From contig QZCP01000062.1 of assembly GCA_003956705.1 (NCBI GenBank), positions 124,001 through 188,000 of the forward strand: a stretch of 64,000 nucleotides of DNA. Direction: 5' to 3'. The first letter of the stretch is position 1. Each line of letters starts with the position of its first letter. The position numbers and the translations under genes are program-made. Shown piece by piece: positions 1-12,322 of this stretch. The notes under the pieces are model-generated. The model made no database searches. It was not told the origin of the DNA and saw nothing but the letters and a program-made list of their open reading frames with translations. This DNA is from Brevipalpus yothersi. Taxonomy: Eukaryota; Arthropoda; Arachnida; Trombidiformes; Tenuipalpidae.

Positions 1-480
1 AGGAAAAATTTTCCTCCTCAGCCGCATGATCCAGCTATTGTTAGGAGTAGTGTTAAGTAACAATTGACCTGATAATGCAATAATAACATTGACAGTGGGT
101 ACTCATGATCATTTCTCTTCGACTAGAATATCTTTTTAGATCAAAATAAAGGTGGGAAAGTTCATGAATAAACATATACATCGATACTTTAAAGATAAAT
201 CAGTAAGAGAAAGGGTGAGATATAAATGTCTCCTCAAATATAGTGATCGTTAGTCTGTGTACCGTTAGTATCTAGTTGTAGTAGTAAAGAAGGAAGAGGA
301 AGGCAATTTCAAAATGATTGCAGTGATTTGGTTGACTTAACTAGAAAGTGATATTGATATCATACTGGAGAGATCTTTCACCACCACCTCACCACCTCAC
401 CACTCGGACGATTAAACGCCAAAAACCGATAATGGATGATGGTGATCATTTGAATGGGTTATTGTGTTTGTGTGCTTGAA

Positions 481-507
481 AGAGAGAGAGAGAGAGAGAG
501 AGAGAGA
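481..507. repeat. (GA)n microsatellite
   Basis: A run of AG dinucleotides, immediately followed by CpG-rich sequence. Confidence 0.9.
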
Positions 508-516
508 CGCACTCTA

Positions 517-528
517 CGCTGGCCAGCG
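517..528. other. 12-nt perfect palindrome CGCTGGCCAGCG
   Basis: The sequence is its own reverse complement and sits in a short CpG-rich island just after the GA repeat. It could be a site for a dimeric protein. No named factor is assigned. Confidence 0.4.
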
Positions 529-600
529 CGTAACGAACGGCGAAGCGAGCTGTGAGCTTCTCAACCTGGACACAACTCCAAATTCACTCTGATCTAACTG

Positions 601-618
601 GCCCGTCGTATGACGGGC
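601..618. other. GC-rich hairpin
   Basis: GCCCGTC, a GTAT loop and GACGGGC form a perfect 7-bp stem with a 4-nt loop, followed by TTCTT. It does not fit the metazoan histone 3' stem-loop consensus. Function is unknown. Confidence 0.4.
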
Positions 619-2357
619 TTCTTCACTTGTCTTCAATTTTCTCATCAATTTTCTCATCTAAATTAAAAGGCTTTTTGGGCAACTTAATTAATTTTGGCAC
701 TTATTTCATCTAGGATCTTTGATCTCAATCGATCGTCTCCGCATCTTCCACAAGCAATCACGGAACAAGATATGACCAATCTTATACTACTATCCAATAT
801 CAAATGAGCCTCAATTGCATCGGTGCTATTTTTTTCCAGACAATGGGCTTCACCACACATTTTCTAACAAGACGAAAACAATGCTCAAAAAATGGATAAA
901 AGCATATATCAAAAGAGAGTTTTTAATTAAATGCAGCTTGCCGATTTGATTGATAATAATAATCTTTTTTACACATCAATACGAGAGGACCAGGAGTGGA
1001 AATTTGGTGAACATTTCGAAAACTTGTTCCCGGATGATGAAAAAATTTTTTACATTGAGGAGCAATTACATTATTCATGTATCTCTATGAAATGGATGGT
1101 GTATAAATGATTGTTCGCCTCAAAATATGACGAAATACGATTGTTGAGATTCTTCGAGGAGCTTTCCTGCAACTGTAGGAAAACTAATGGCCACTGCTTT
1201 GATTTAGATCACTAATCGATCAAAATTATAGGATGAATAAGAAATATTAGAATATCCAAATATGACTTGGTGTTGATCGCACTCGATATCAAAGATTGAA
1301 CCTCTTCATCACGATCTTTACATCTTTTGAAAATTTTCGAATGAAATCATCAAGAGACTCATTATCTAATGGATGGATAGATGAGAGATTCAGAAAACCA
1401 CGATAAATAACAACATTCAGAAACAATAATCGATAGAAAAAATGACCATACAGAGCAAGATAGTGTAGGTTCCGAAGGAGCTCTTGCTCATAAAGCCATC
1501 AATAACTGATGGTTTAAGATGGACCTCAGGAATTGTTAAAGCCAACTTGCCAAGTAAGATACTAACGGCTACACCTGTATGCTTTATTCTTGTGTGTATC
1601 GGTGATATGACTCTGAAAAAAGAAAGAAGAATCATCAACCAGCTGCTGAGATCACACATTCAGGCTCATATGACATGAAGGGAATAGCTTAGGAAAAGAC
1701 ACTTTGGACATCGTGAGATATCATATCAAACTTTCTATCAATATCAAGGCAAGTCACACACTCACCTGAAGTTGATTTTGTGGGATTGCCGGTGAACAAA
1801 AAAAATCTTCCGATAATGCGATCACAACATTGATAAGGGTACCCAGAACAGTTTAGAATGTGATAAAATTTTAGTTAATGAACGAAACTATGATCGCTGT
1901 AGAGGATATGGGCATAGTTGTATGGCACCGACCAGTGATGTGAGTTTCTCGTTCAACTAGGCTTATTAGAAGATATCCATTGATAGAATTAGAGTTTCAG
2001 AATATGGGAGAGTAGATATTTATGAAGCGGTGGATTGATAGCGGATCAGTGCTAACATGATGGAAAGTTTGACCAAAAACGATTATGATTAAAGGTAAAT
2101 GAAAACTGCAGACAAGCTTCAATACTTTGTTACGTAATTGTGGCTAAAATGAACCATTTGGTTTTTTCAATGGGGTGAGTTGGATAAATAGATGACTTGA
2201 TATTGAATTCAATCATGTGTTAGGAATCCTTTTCACCGAAGGGAAAAAGAATGAAAAAATTGATTGATGAAATTGAGTGCATCCTCATTTTCAATGAGAA
2301 GAACTTTGATAGGCATATTTGTACACATGTTTCCCAGTTGAGTTCTGAAGTTTACAG

Positions 2358-4865
2358 CTAGTTGATGGGTATCAAGCGATTTGCTCCACTCTTTTCTGTT
2401 CTTTGTACTGGTTTAGTGATAAGAGAATTTTCACTGAGATGAATACCAGGGATTGAGAATATTGAGTCAGTATCTTTTAATTTATGAACAGCTGGTCCTA
2501 AGGAATCAAAATAATTGTGCTTCATGGCATCTTCTGCAGTCACTCTTAAATTTGGTTCATACTGTGAAAAAACAAGATGAAAATCGATTTTAGAGTCCAT
2601 AAAAAATAAAAGCAATGGTAAAAAAAGAATTACCTCTAGAAATTTCAATAGAAGATTTTTTCCCTCTAGATTCAAACGATTGATCAAGCGATCAAGAGAC
2701 CTTTGGTGACGAGGAAGTCCATTGAAATCGTACTCATCAGTTGGCTTGATATTTTGCATTAAATTATTCCAAACTTCCTCGGTTGGAGTGCCCAGAACCT
2801 TGAATATTGATATCAACTGATCGTCGATTTTTGAGTTCATGAACATTGGTTTGTCAGTTATCATTTCGAAGAATATACAACCTACACCCCACATATCGAT
2901 TGAAGTAGAATAGTCCCTGGAGCCCAGTAATACATCTGGTGGACGGTACCAAAGGGTGACTACTTCGTTGGTGAATGTTTTGGTCGGCACAGATTTAGCT
3001 CGAGCTAATCCAAAATCAGCGAGCTTCAGTTCACCCTTATCATTGATCAGAAGGTTTTGTGGCTTAAGGTCACGATGAAGTATTCGACGCTTATGAATAT
3101 AATCTAGGCCTCTCAAAAGTTGAAAAAGAAATATCTATGGAGAAATGAAGAAAATGAGTCCGCTTCATCTGAAGAAATTTTCTATGTTACACTTACTTTT
3201 ACATTATTTACGCTTAATAAGTTTTCACAGTGATCCATATACTTTCTCAGATCTCTTTCCTACCGGAAGAATGAAGAAAAAATTATTGAGGTTATAAACT
3301 AATAAAAGAGCTCAATGAGAAAGTTGTTAAAAAGATGAGGATGCTTGAATGAAGTCAATGTAGTGAGCGCGATTGTCATTCAGAATATTTGAAAATTGTA
3401 TTGCTAAAATAAATGATCTAAAGATGATGCTATATGTGTAGCTGCATTAGAATCTTACCAAATATTCAAAGACGAGCGTGAGAGTGGATTTTGTATGGAT
3501 GATATCATGAAGCTTGACAACATTATTGTGTTTCAAATCACGTAGGAGAGAAACTGTTTCATAAGGAAGAAATAGAATGAGAAGGTCAATAAAAAAAAAG
3601 ATGTCGAGAAGAGAGATTACAAGATATATGTACCAACCTTCGCGTATAGCTGTACATGGAGTACCTTCTTGATGAATCAAGCGAATCTCTTTCAGTGCAA
3701 CCAGTGCATGTGTTAATCTGGATTGACCTTTGTAAACAGTTGCATAGGTTCCTTCTCCCAGTTTAGATATTTTATTGTAGCTCTCAAATTTACCGAAACC
3801 AATTTCCATCTGAGAAATAGATCATAAAGGGAAAGAAAAATGAATGAATGTGAGGGAGAAGTCATTCATGATGAAAGTTGTCGAAGAGCAAACGAGCATG
3901 TCATTATCTTTAGGATCAATAGAAGATCTGGTAATCATGGTGATGATGGTTGCAATCAAATATTCATGGTTTATGGTGGAGTCAACAGAGAAAAGGGGAC
4001 AAAGAAAATCATTAAAAAAGATGACTTACGAGTGATTTTCTGCGAGCAGAACGACTTAGAGGCTCATTGATATCAAGTTCAAGAACTTTTTCCAATATCA
4101 TTTCAGGCACTTGAAGATCAGCAGGAAGTGATAGCCGCTTTTTAACTTCCTGAGAATTTGTACGTCGATCTTTACGATTACCTCTCATTCTCACAGCACT
4201 ATGGATTGCATGACGGCTTGTATTGAGTTTTGGATTACGATAGAGATGATTGTAAATTGAATTCCCATTTTTCTTGGGTGTCTCTGCTTTGTCAGATGCT
4301 TCTGAGGCACTTTCGCCATCAGAATTGATCTTTGGTGTCTCATGGATGGTAGAATTTCCTTCGAATTCAAGAAAAAGAGAGAGAGAGAGCCGATAAGAAA
4401 ATATCAAATCATTGCGTCTTTAAAGAACTCTCTGACTTCCAACAGAATCCATGAATCCAGTTATCGGAAAGAGATGTAACAGTTATATTACTCAGCATTC
4501 TCATTCTGGAGATATGATTCATCAACAGAGTAACTTTTTGAAAAGGCCAATAACTAATAGTGAACTCATTGCTAATGACAACGATCAGACCAATAATGTA
4601 ATATAATCATAAATGACATGAATAAATTAGCATAATAAATCATAATGCATGAGATGTCGAAAGCAAGAGAAGAGAAAACACTAGCAAAAAAGTTGATACT
4701 AAACTGTAATAGCATAAGTCAATAAGGGTTGTATATATTTGTGTATGTGAGTAATGATAATCGAGAGAAAGAGGGGAGATGAAAGTGAAAATCGATAAGA
4801 CAAAGTAATCTTCAATACTCACCATTGAACAGAGGAAATTTCATCAGTTTCTTACTGGTTTGCAT
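2358..4865 (-). CDS. PCTAIRE-type cyclin-dependent kinase (CDK16/17/18 family)
   Basis: Ser/Thr kinase of the PCTAIRE subfamily, which in animals binds cyclin Y at membranes and acts in neurite and vesicle traffic. The model has seven exons: 4823-4865, 4030-4358, 3638-3809, 3459-3553, 3197-3259, 2634-3134 and 2358-2561. Every junction is GT-AG and keeps frame, giving about 468 aa (human CDK16 is about 496). Visible features are an N-terminal phospho-region with KKRLSLPADL, a glycine loop GEGTYATVYKG (142-152), the ATP-binding Lys164 in VALKE, the defining helix PCTAIRE (175-181), HRDLKPQN with catalytic Asp256, DFG at 274-276, and TLWYRPPDVLLG. The start in exon 1 (MQTSKKLMKF) is a candidate only. 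That reading frame stays open further upstream, and an alternative first exon lies at 6188-6221. The kinase assignment is firm; the choice among CDK16, 17 and 18 is not possible. Confidence 0.93.
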
Positions 4866-6187
4866 ATTGTCAAACCAAGTAGAGGTAACACTGTACACTC
4901 TGTTTGATGGAACAAAAGTTGGACATGAATTAGGTCAATATTTACAGTATAGATAAAAATGGAGTATCAAGGAGATGAAGAAAGAAAGATTGTGGTTGTA
5001 AGTGTGTAATGTGAGAGAAAAAGAAAATGATGATGAGAAGACAAGATCGAGCACACTTTCAACTTCCTTCACAACTTGAACATATCTATTCACTGATACA
5101 CGAACACACACACAAGCTATTATACACATACACTCACGCATGAAAGTATCGAAAATCAACTTTAACTTACCACATTGACAAAGAGACTCGAATGATAATG
5201 ATGAAAGTGAGAGAGTTACTCTTGACGTTAAAAAGTTGACTAAGGCTTTTTAAACCTTTTCAACGATCTGTCTATGAGAAGAGGTTGAACATCCCAGCGA
5301 ATCGAATACTCACACACACAAATACATACAATGTGATGTTCTCGTTTACTAACTTTGTAAGTAGTAGTAGTAGCTAGTTATACTGCTGATATAGTGATTA
5401 TGGTATTGTCAAGAATATGGTTTGCTTGCTTTTACTTGCTTAATGATGATGATGGCGAGTGAGCATCAAACTTCCACCCACAAGAGAAGTAGTAGGTGGT
5501 TATAGTTATACCGCAATCCAGAACACCAAGATCAAGTATTATTTGTGTTATATATATATATATGCTGATGTATCTCAATGATGAGAGAGAGAAGGAGTAA
5601 GATTAGGGATGTTGAGTGGTGAGAGAGAAAATGATGAGTATCAATGATCCATTTTTAATATCGAATATGGATAGTCCATTGTCATTGGGGCCGACTAGAA
5701 TCTGACCGGAAAGAGAAAGAGAAAAGTGGAAAAAAAGAGAAAATATTATTCAATATATATTCGATCAAATAAGGAAGAGAGAGTGGAAAAGGAAAAGGTC
5801 AACACACGATAAGAGTGAGAGGTTAATACATGAATGAATGAATAAGTAAGAAAAAAAAATTTAATCCACACACATTATTGGCGCAAGTTTGTGATTCAGA
5901 CGTTCATTCATTCACCCGAATATCCGTATTAACGGACATTCAAATGATTGGACAGGAAACTGGATGAGATAGAGTTGAAATAAAAAAAAAAGAATTTTTT
6001 TTTCACGCAATGTTTGATACTTGATTACGGTGTGATAAGATTGCGGACAAAAGTGGTGATAGAAAGACTGAATGGCATTTGACGGTGAACACTAACCGAA
6101 TGACACCATAATGTGATTAAATTCAATTTGAAAATCAATTCTCTCTCTTCAACAACTAATACCAAACGATATACATTCAATACTCAC
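4866..6187. other. Probable first intron / 5' region of the kinase gene
   Basis: AT-rich sequence between the two candidate first exons. It contains a short TA repeat near 5551-5562 and several GA-rich runs. No independent gene is supported. Confidence 0.4.
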
Positions 6188-6221
6188 CATCATTGGCAAT
6201 CCTCAGCGATTGGTAAATCAT
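6188..6221 (-). CDS. Candidate alternative first coding exon of the PCTAIRE kinase
   Basis: An ATG at 6221 opens a short frame (MIYQSLRIAND plus one base) that ends at a consensus donor. The donor flank, GTGAGTATTGAA, is the same as that of the exon at 4823-4865. Both exons end in phase 1 and join in frame to the exon starting at 4358. A stop codon lies two codons before this ATG, in frame. This would give kinase isoforms that differ only in the first residues and use separate promoters. The exon is inferred from splice signals alone. Confidence 0.45.
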
Positions 6222-7774
6222 GGTCTAAAAATTATGTATCAAGAATATATAATGCTGATTTGGTTACATGAAAAAACACTTCACTTGCATATATGGCTAC
6301 TTCCTCCGGAAAAAACAATTCCTCATGTTATGAACACACAATGGCCACAATTTATGTCTAACAATTATATTAGAACAATCTGTTCGTCGAAATAATTAAT
6401 AATGATAATTATTGTAATTTTTTGACCAAAAAAAATTTTCACAATCAAAAATGCTTTTGATTTCAAGCAAAAACTGCGAGACTTTGCTTACCATACAAGC
6501 CAACAGATGACGCAGTTTCAATATGACTCATATATGAGTCATAAAATGCAATTAATATTAATTACTTTCTTTTTTTTCCGTTTTTTGATCATTAATTCGT
6601 TGTTATATTTGATTCAGTTGTGAAGATGTCATAATTTGAGGGCAGGAAGTTGGTATTTTGGTCAAATTATTTCACCATTGGAAACATTTGTTGCTGAGGG
6701 ATAAGATTGTGGAATTAGAGGGAATTAAAAAACTGTAAAAGGCTCGACTCGAATTAGAATAGAGTTTAGGTGACAAGAATCGAGAGTGATTAAGAATGTT
6801 GGCATGGAAAAAAATTGCTGAAGGACTGAAGGAATGTTGTTGCTAAAGAAGGTAGAAATCGATGAACTGTACCTCAATTGATTGCTGGTGATGATCGTAA
6901 TGATGATGAGCAAGATGACAGAATTGGATGAGAGAGAGGGGAGAAAATAGTCAAGAATGAGGAAGATCAAAAGATAAAAGAAAAGATAAAAAGTGAAAGT
7001 TCCCAAAAATTTCTCAAATAACGGTCACAGATAGCTGAATCTCATGTGATTGCTATGGACAAAAAATTTTTCAATCATCAAATGTAAGGAGATCAAAAAA
7101 ATGGAAAAAGTTGGGACAGCTAAATATAACGAATTTTTCGCAACACTATCTTTTTATGGGATAACTGTGATAATCATTTTTTCTCACATTGATTTATCAA
7201 GGTGACGAATGATTGTGTCTCTCTGATAGCTTAATTAGATTACGTAATGTTTGAATACTTTTCTGATTCTCATGTATATCAGTAAGTGGGAAAATTTTCC
7301 ATCGGAAGATTATGGGTAGACTGATATACATGGACTCAATTAACTAAAGGAATTCTTCAAGGTTGTCTCAAAATGGAAAAGTTTTCTTCCTAACCAAATA
7401 GTGCTGGAAAGTTTATCTTTTCCTGACAATTGAGCCATGATCGAGCTACGTGAGAAGAATCAGATTGTCTTGTGAAATAGTGGTTCCTTGTAGCTTCCAA
7501 CATTTCCGGCCATGTTCTACCAACTTTGAATCCGCTTTCGGGTTGATTCAACGAACCGCTAGAATGGAACTGAGAATAGAGCACTTGAAATTTGAGCGGA
7601 AATCGCTCTCAGTAGCTTGAAAAAAAAGAATAATTATCAACACAATCTCAGAGTTTAGATTGGTTCAGGGAAAAACGATTCAGTCTTTCGAAAAGCTAGA
7701 TTCGAGTGAAAAATTGTTTGGACTCAAGTCGTATAATGTTTGTTTTTTTGCGTGCCAATTCATCGTAGAGGACA
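6222..7774. other. Intergenic, no supported gene
   Basis: AT-rich sequence. The longest frames are low-complexity and lack domains or splice partners. It probably contains the upstream promoter of the kinase (minus strand) and that of the secreted protein at 7775 (plus strand). Confidence 0.4.
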
Positions 7775-8266
7775 ATGATCATTGAATATATACATAAAAT
7801 CAGTTACATTTCAGTTGTATTTATTTTTTTCATCCAATTGATTAGTGCTCAATACTATGATAGTCCCTACAGACCAGTATATGGTTATGGTAGACCAGAA
7901 TATGACAATGGATATGGTTCTAGTGGTGGTATGAATGCTTATCGAGATTATGATGGTCTTGGCAGACGTTATCAGGGTCCAGAATTCTTTGGTGAAGGAC
8001 CCAATTTCTATGGACCACAATTTGGTGGACTGTATGGACAGCCAGCTCCAGGTTCACATACTCATGACAACTTTGATCGAGAAAAAACTAGTGATGAAGT
8101 GATATCTGCTCGAATAAATCCTCTGCCTCATTTCTTCAATCGAGTTGGTATTCGAAGAGGATTAACAACACTACAGCAAATTGAAGCTCGTTACAATCAG
8201 AAACCTCATCCACAACGTGAAGTTCTCCGTCCTCTTCTCTTACTCACAAATCCATCAAAGAGATGA
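7775..8266 (+). CDS. Secreted Tyr/Gly/Pro-rich protein
   Basis: A single-exon frame of 163 aa beginning at an ATG. Residues 1-25 are a clear signal peptide (hydrophobic core ISVVFIFFIQLISA, then QYY). The mature N-terminal half is rich in Tyr, Gly, Pro and Asn (PVYGYGRPEY, FYGPQFGGLYG), as in structural or cuticle-associated secreted proteins. The C-terminal part (from about 110) is basic and less repetitive and ends in NPSKR. An AATAAA at 8414-8419 lies about 150 bp past the stop. No known domain was recognised and the function is unknown. Intronless structure and a good signal peptide make it a likely real gene. Confidence 0.75.
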   Translation: MIIEYIHKISYISVVFIFFIQLISAQYYDSPYRPVYGYGRPEYDNGYGSSGGMNAYRDYDGLGRRYQGPEFFGEGPNFYGPQFGGLYGQPAPGSHTHDNFDREKTSDEVISARINPLPHFFNRVGIRRGLTTLQQIEARYNQKPHPQREVLRPLLLLTNPSKR

Positions 8267-8511
8267 AAAATTTATCATGAGTGAAGAACTCTGTCTTACA
8301 AGAATGAGGATGTGGATGTTGTTCGACAAACGTGATTTCCTGGCTTTAGAAGTGTTGATGACCAACACGTGTAAGTGCAGAAAGACCTCTGCAAAACATC
8401 GAAACCGTTGCTCAATAAAACTTACTACTTAAAGTCTACTTAATTTTTGTTCAAAAAATTGGTGAATTCGTGAAAATGCTCAAAGATTTGAATGAAAATT
8501 TATTGCAAAAA

Positions 8512-9675
8512 TTAGAAAATATCGTTCGTGTTCAGAGTGGGTTGAATACGAGATGGTGCATCACCTCCTTCGGGAGGTATAGACAGTTTTTCCATAGTGA
8601 AACATCGATGATTTTTGATTTTTCTTATAGTTACACCCAACTCTGAAACCAAGTTCTTTGGCTTGGAAGGCATCTTCATCACATGAAATAGAGCTTTGAA
8701 ATCTTCACCATAGTGACTTGACTCAAGTGACTCTACACAAAAAGCTGCATCTGATAGATTGCGGATTCTTTTTCGAGTTTCCAATGAGAAACGAGAAGGT
8801 TGAAGGGTGACGATAACTAATGATTTAGAAAATACTCTTGAATGACTTTTAAGAAAATATATAAAACTTTCACGCTTATGACTCTCTAAAACAGAAGGAT
8901 CGAAGTTATCGTATATTATCAAATGAGGTTCAGATGTTGAGTTAGGCTTGCCGAGAGCAGTATTTGGACCGGTCACTTCAATGTTTGCCAAGTTTATATT
9001 AAATTTTTCAATTTCATCTTTCTCAATCCTACCATGAGAGGAAGGCAAAAACATAACTTGACACTTTTTGTCTTGTAGAGATGGCATATGATTGTAGCGA
9101 AATGCTATCTCCATATTGGCAGTTGCTGTTGGCTCGATTCCTTCCCTTCGAATTGGTAGATCCTTGACAAATATAATGATCCATAAAATGGTTGATTAAG
9201 AACTTTCTCCAAGTTCACACCTTACAGCATGTAGTCACTCATAACGTACCTTGACAAGCTCCTCTACGCTTTTGTAACGATTATCACAGGAAAAATATAA
9301 AACTTTTATACCTCCATCGTAAAGGCTATTGGACACAATACATTGGATAAGTTGTCTGGCGTAAACATTGTATTCATCTTGTTCTGGAGAGAAATGCAGG
9401 AATGCAAACGAAAATGTTTCATCGCAAACTATCAATTGAAATCATTTAACACTAACCGATGACTGTCAAAGTGCTCATAGGAATGCCAGATCCTGTGGAT
9501 TGTAGTGTGCAAAACAAAATTAATTCACCTTAATCGAATCAGATGATAACTTACCAAACAGTTGATCAAGCTCAGTGATTCCCGTTCTTAAGCTGTCCCA
9601 TCCTTTATCAGAGACTGTTAATTTTCTGAACGATGTTCCTGAACCACCTGACATATCCGATCTTGCCGAATTCAT
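8512..9675 (-). CDS. ELP4: Elongator complex protein 4 (ELP4)
   Basis: Subunit of the Elp4-5-6 subcomplex of Elongator, which supports wobble-uridine modification of tRNAs. ELP4 has a RecA-like fold. Exons on the minus strand are 9555-9675, 9457-9492, 9250-9428 and 8512-9162. All junctions are GT-AG and in frame, giving about 328 aa (human about 424). The N-terminus reads TSFRKLTV then LRTGITELDQLFGSGIPM. The middle exon carries the FSPEQDEYNVYA segment. The C-terminus has the family signature GVTIRKIKNHRCFTMEKLSI followed by PPEG. The start is uncertain: ATGs at 9675 and 9684 are in frame. Its 5' end faces that of TMEM186 361 bp away, so the two probably share a promoter region. Shorter than vertebrate orthologues, but no key segment is obviously missing. 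Confidence 0.88.
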
Positions 9676-10036
9676 GATGACCATCGAAATTATGTAACAA
9701 ATGTTGACATCTTGTAATAATCACACAAGCACGTGGTAAAAGTTTACATGTAACTGAGCAGCTCTCTCTGTAAGCATGCTGTTTTGGTATGTAAACAGAG
9801 ACACATGTAAACATACATATTTGAGAGTGTAACATTAAATTGTATTTAAAGTTCTGAAGATAAAATATACTCTAATAATATGTATCTGAACAGTGATAAT
9901 TTTATTCAATTTATCAACCTATGAGCTAACTTATTATGGGTTCAAATAGATAGTTCAGTGGAAATTGTGTTGAATGTAGTTATTCATTGAAGTTTGGTTG
10001 CGAATAGATTTGGTTTTGTGCAATTCTGATTACATA

Positions 10037-10787
10037 ATGTCAATGATGATTCTTTCGATTATTAGAGTAAAAAGTTTAGATATTTTGAAGGTAAGTTTTC
10101 CTAGAAAATAATTGATCTCGGTTATCATGAGTATCTTGAGTAAGCAGAGAATATAAATTTATCTTATCTCTTCAGAGTCGAGTTTTTCTTCCGCAAAGAT
10201 GTCTTTGCTCCAAAATTACAATCAAGAAGGATGAAACTTCAATTGGTCCCAGCAAACCTAAGAAAAAAATTGATTTTAATGTTGACAAGAAGTTGATTGG
10301 TGAATGGGAAATGATTTACAGCGATAATACCATCAAACAGTGGGCTTTAATTGTGAAACTTCAATTAGGTCTAATAGCGCTTGTAACATTACCATATCCA
10401 TATTACTATTTCAAGCCTACCAATAATCCATCTATCATAGATAATCTTCCAAAGTTAATATCAATGAGTCCCTTCTTGATAGCTGTACTCTTAATTTTTA
10501 GTAGATTATATACCCGTATTGTGGGTCGAATAGCTTACCATCCAGTTCAGAAAAAAATCAAACTATCATCTCTCACCTTGATGGGTAATCGGAAAGATGA
10601 AATTTTTGATGCTGGAAAACAATTCAAGTTAAAACCTAGGCATGATAATCCCTATTCAAAAGTTGTGGTGTTGGAAGTTGAAGATATCAAAAAGACACTC
10701 TATCTCCAAAACGTCATGGGATCTTATTTTGACCGCCCGCGAGTAAAAGAACTCATGGGATGGTGTCCACCTCCACAAAGAAGTTGA
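10037..10787 (+). CDS. TMEM186: TMEM186-like mitochondrial inner-membrane protein
   Basis: TMEM186 belongs to the MCIA assembly machinery of respiratory complex I. Exons 10037-10090 and 10176-10787 join in phase 0 to give about 221 aa. The first ~40 residues are basic and hydrophobic with few acids (SMMILSIIRVKSLDIL...RVFLPQRCLC), as in a mitochondrial presequence. The family-like start WEMIYSDNTIKQW follows, then two hydrophobic segments (around LGLIALVTLPYPYYYF and LISMSPFLIAVLLIFSRLY). The tail contains RIVGRIAYH and LTLMGNR, matching the remembered TMEM186 layout. Divergent from ELP4. Assignment rests on pattern similarity and length, without an alignment. Confidence 0.75.
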
Positions 10788-12322
10788 ATCGCTGTTTTTC
10801 TCCAGAATCATCTCTCCTACAGAATACACGGTCAACTATGATGTATATATGATTGTGCAGATTTAGAACATCAAAATCAACACCAATGAGGCTCAAAAAG
10901 GCTCTTTTTTCGACCTTTGATGTATAAAAGATCATTTAGAATGATCTAGGAAAATTTGTGAAATTCATCATGTGAATTTCTGATGAATATACCATTTATT
11001 CATGTTCAATATTTGTCTCATTATCTGTTTATGTTAAATCGAAGAGTAAACCTTATCGACATCTCTCTGGTAGATTTTGGATCGCTTCATGTGGTCTCAT
11101 TTTCGAAAAAATCATCTGGGCATGAAACGGAAGTGCCCTTCGAATTTATCACCTTTAAAAATAGAAATTCTAGTATTCTTAAATAGATTTGGGAGCTGTT
11201 TCATGTTTAACTGAATCGAAACTGAGCTTAATTGTCTTTCCATGTGATTGTGATTATTATCAGATTTAGGGAGATCCATTATTTATCAATATTCTGAATG
11301 CGTTCCGATCGATGAAAGAAATTATAACTCTAAGTTATAGCCACAATTTGAGTAGCCATTTGAGATGAGTTCCATACACAGTACTTGATGGAACCTCAAA
11401 AAGTTGATGAATTTTCTAAAAGTATTTCCAATGCAAAAAGTTTGACATTGTAATGAGTTATAGGGTAAGCCCCCGAAACGGTCTAATGGTGTGACATTCA
11501 TCAAATTGAGCTGTCTCATCGTTTGCTGGGATAGTAGACATGATATGTCAAGAAAAAATCATGGAATGATGTTGTCCAATTGAAATTTTAGGTCATAGAT
11601 GCTTCAAAAGTCAAAATATATCGACAACAATTCGAAAGTATTCTGAGAATTCAATTTCTCTCTCTCCATCCAATCATTTTTTGTGGAAAATGATCGAAAT
11701 GATAGCATTTTGCTCATAACTTTTTTTCCCACCACTACTACTGGCAATAATTATTAGTTTTGTTTTCAAGCTAACCATCATGTGTACCCAAAATTTTATG
11801 ACATATTTATTATATACTCAACTATTTCTAGGAATATCACCCATCAAACTGTTCAGTATTAATACAATGAAAAATATATTCAGTCATTGACATCCCCTTA
11901 CACACGCTCAACAGTTGTGATGTAGATCAGTCAAGGATACTGGAGGATGAGTTGAGACTAATTGAAAAAGATTGAAAGTTAACTGAAGCTACCAAAATAG
12001 TGGATCAAATCCATTTTTTTGTTCAACAATCGGTCTTCTATTTTCTTTCCCTTTCTTTTTCAATGCCTTCCCAATAATGTCCTGATTCAAGTCAACTGAT
12101 TCGGCAAAGGTGCACGGTCGATCAGGTCTTCATTTCGATATATCAGGATTGTCGAGATAGTGAATTTGGTGTTGTTGAGTTGGATGGAAAACAATAAGAA
12201 ATCCAAAATGATGATGCTGTGAATTGAAAAATTTTCTCATATAATTCTTCCAAGGATTTATTCCTTCATTATTCCGTTCCAATTACTATTATCCGGTTCT
12301 CTGGGTGTTTGTGTGTGTAACA
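10788..12322. other. Intergenic, no supported gene
   Basis: Short frames such as those at 10983-11186 and 11322-11519 show no domain, signal peptide or splice support. Otherwise featureless AT-rich DNA. Confidence 0.5.

Larger units (their letters stand above)
1..2357. other. Intergenic, no supported gene
   Basis: No open frame here shows a recognisable domain, a signal peptide or convincing splice partners. The only local structure is between about 480 and 620. A GA repeat is followed by a CpG-rich stretch holding a 12-nt palindrome and a GC-rich hairpin, both listed separately. That composition is unlike the AT-rich surroundings and could mark a promoter for a gene outside the window, but no transcript start can be assigned. 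Confidence 0.5.

Noticed and set aside
601..618. Histone mRNA 3' stem-loop
   Set aside because: The loop and stem do not fit the conserved histone consensus and no histone gene is adjacent.
1417..1678. Frames on both strands of 65-80 codons
   Set aside because: No domain, no splice partners, overlapping on opposite strands in AT-rich DNA.
3840..4070. Two plus-strand frames inside the kinase gene
   Set aside because: They lie across an intron and exon of the minus-strand kinase and have no features of their own.
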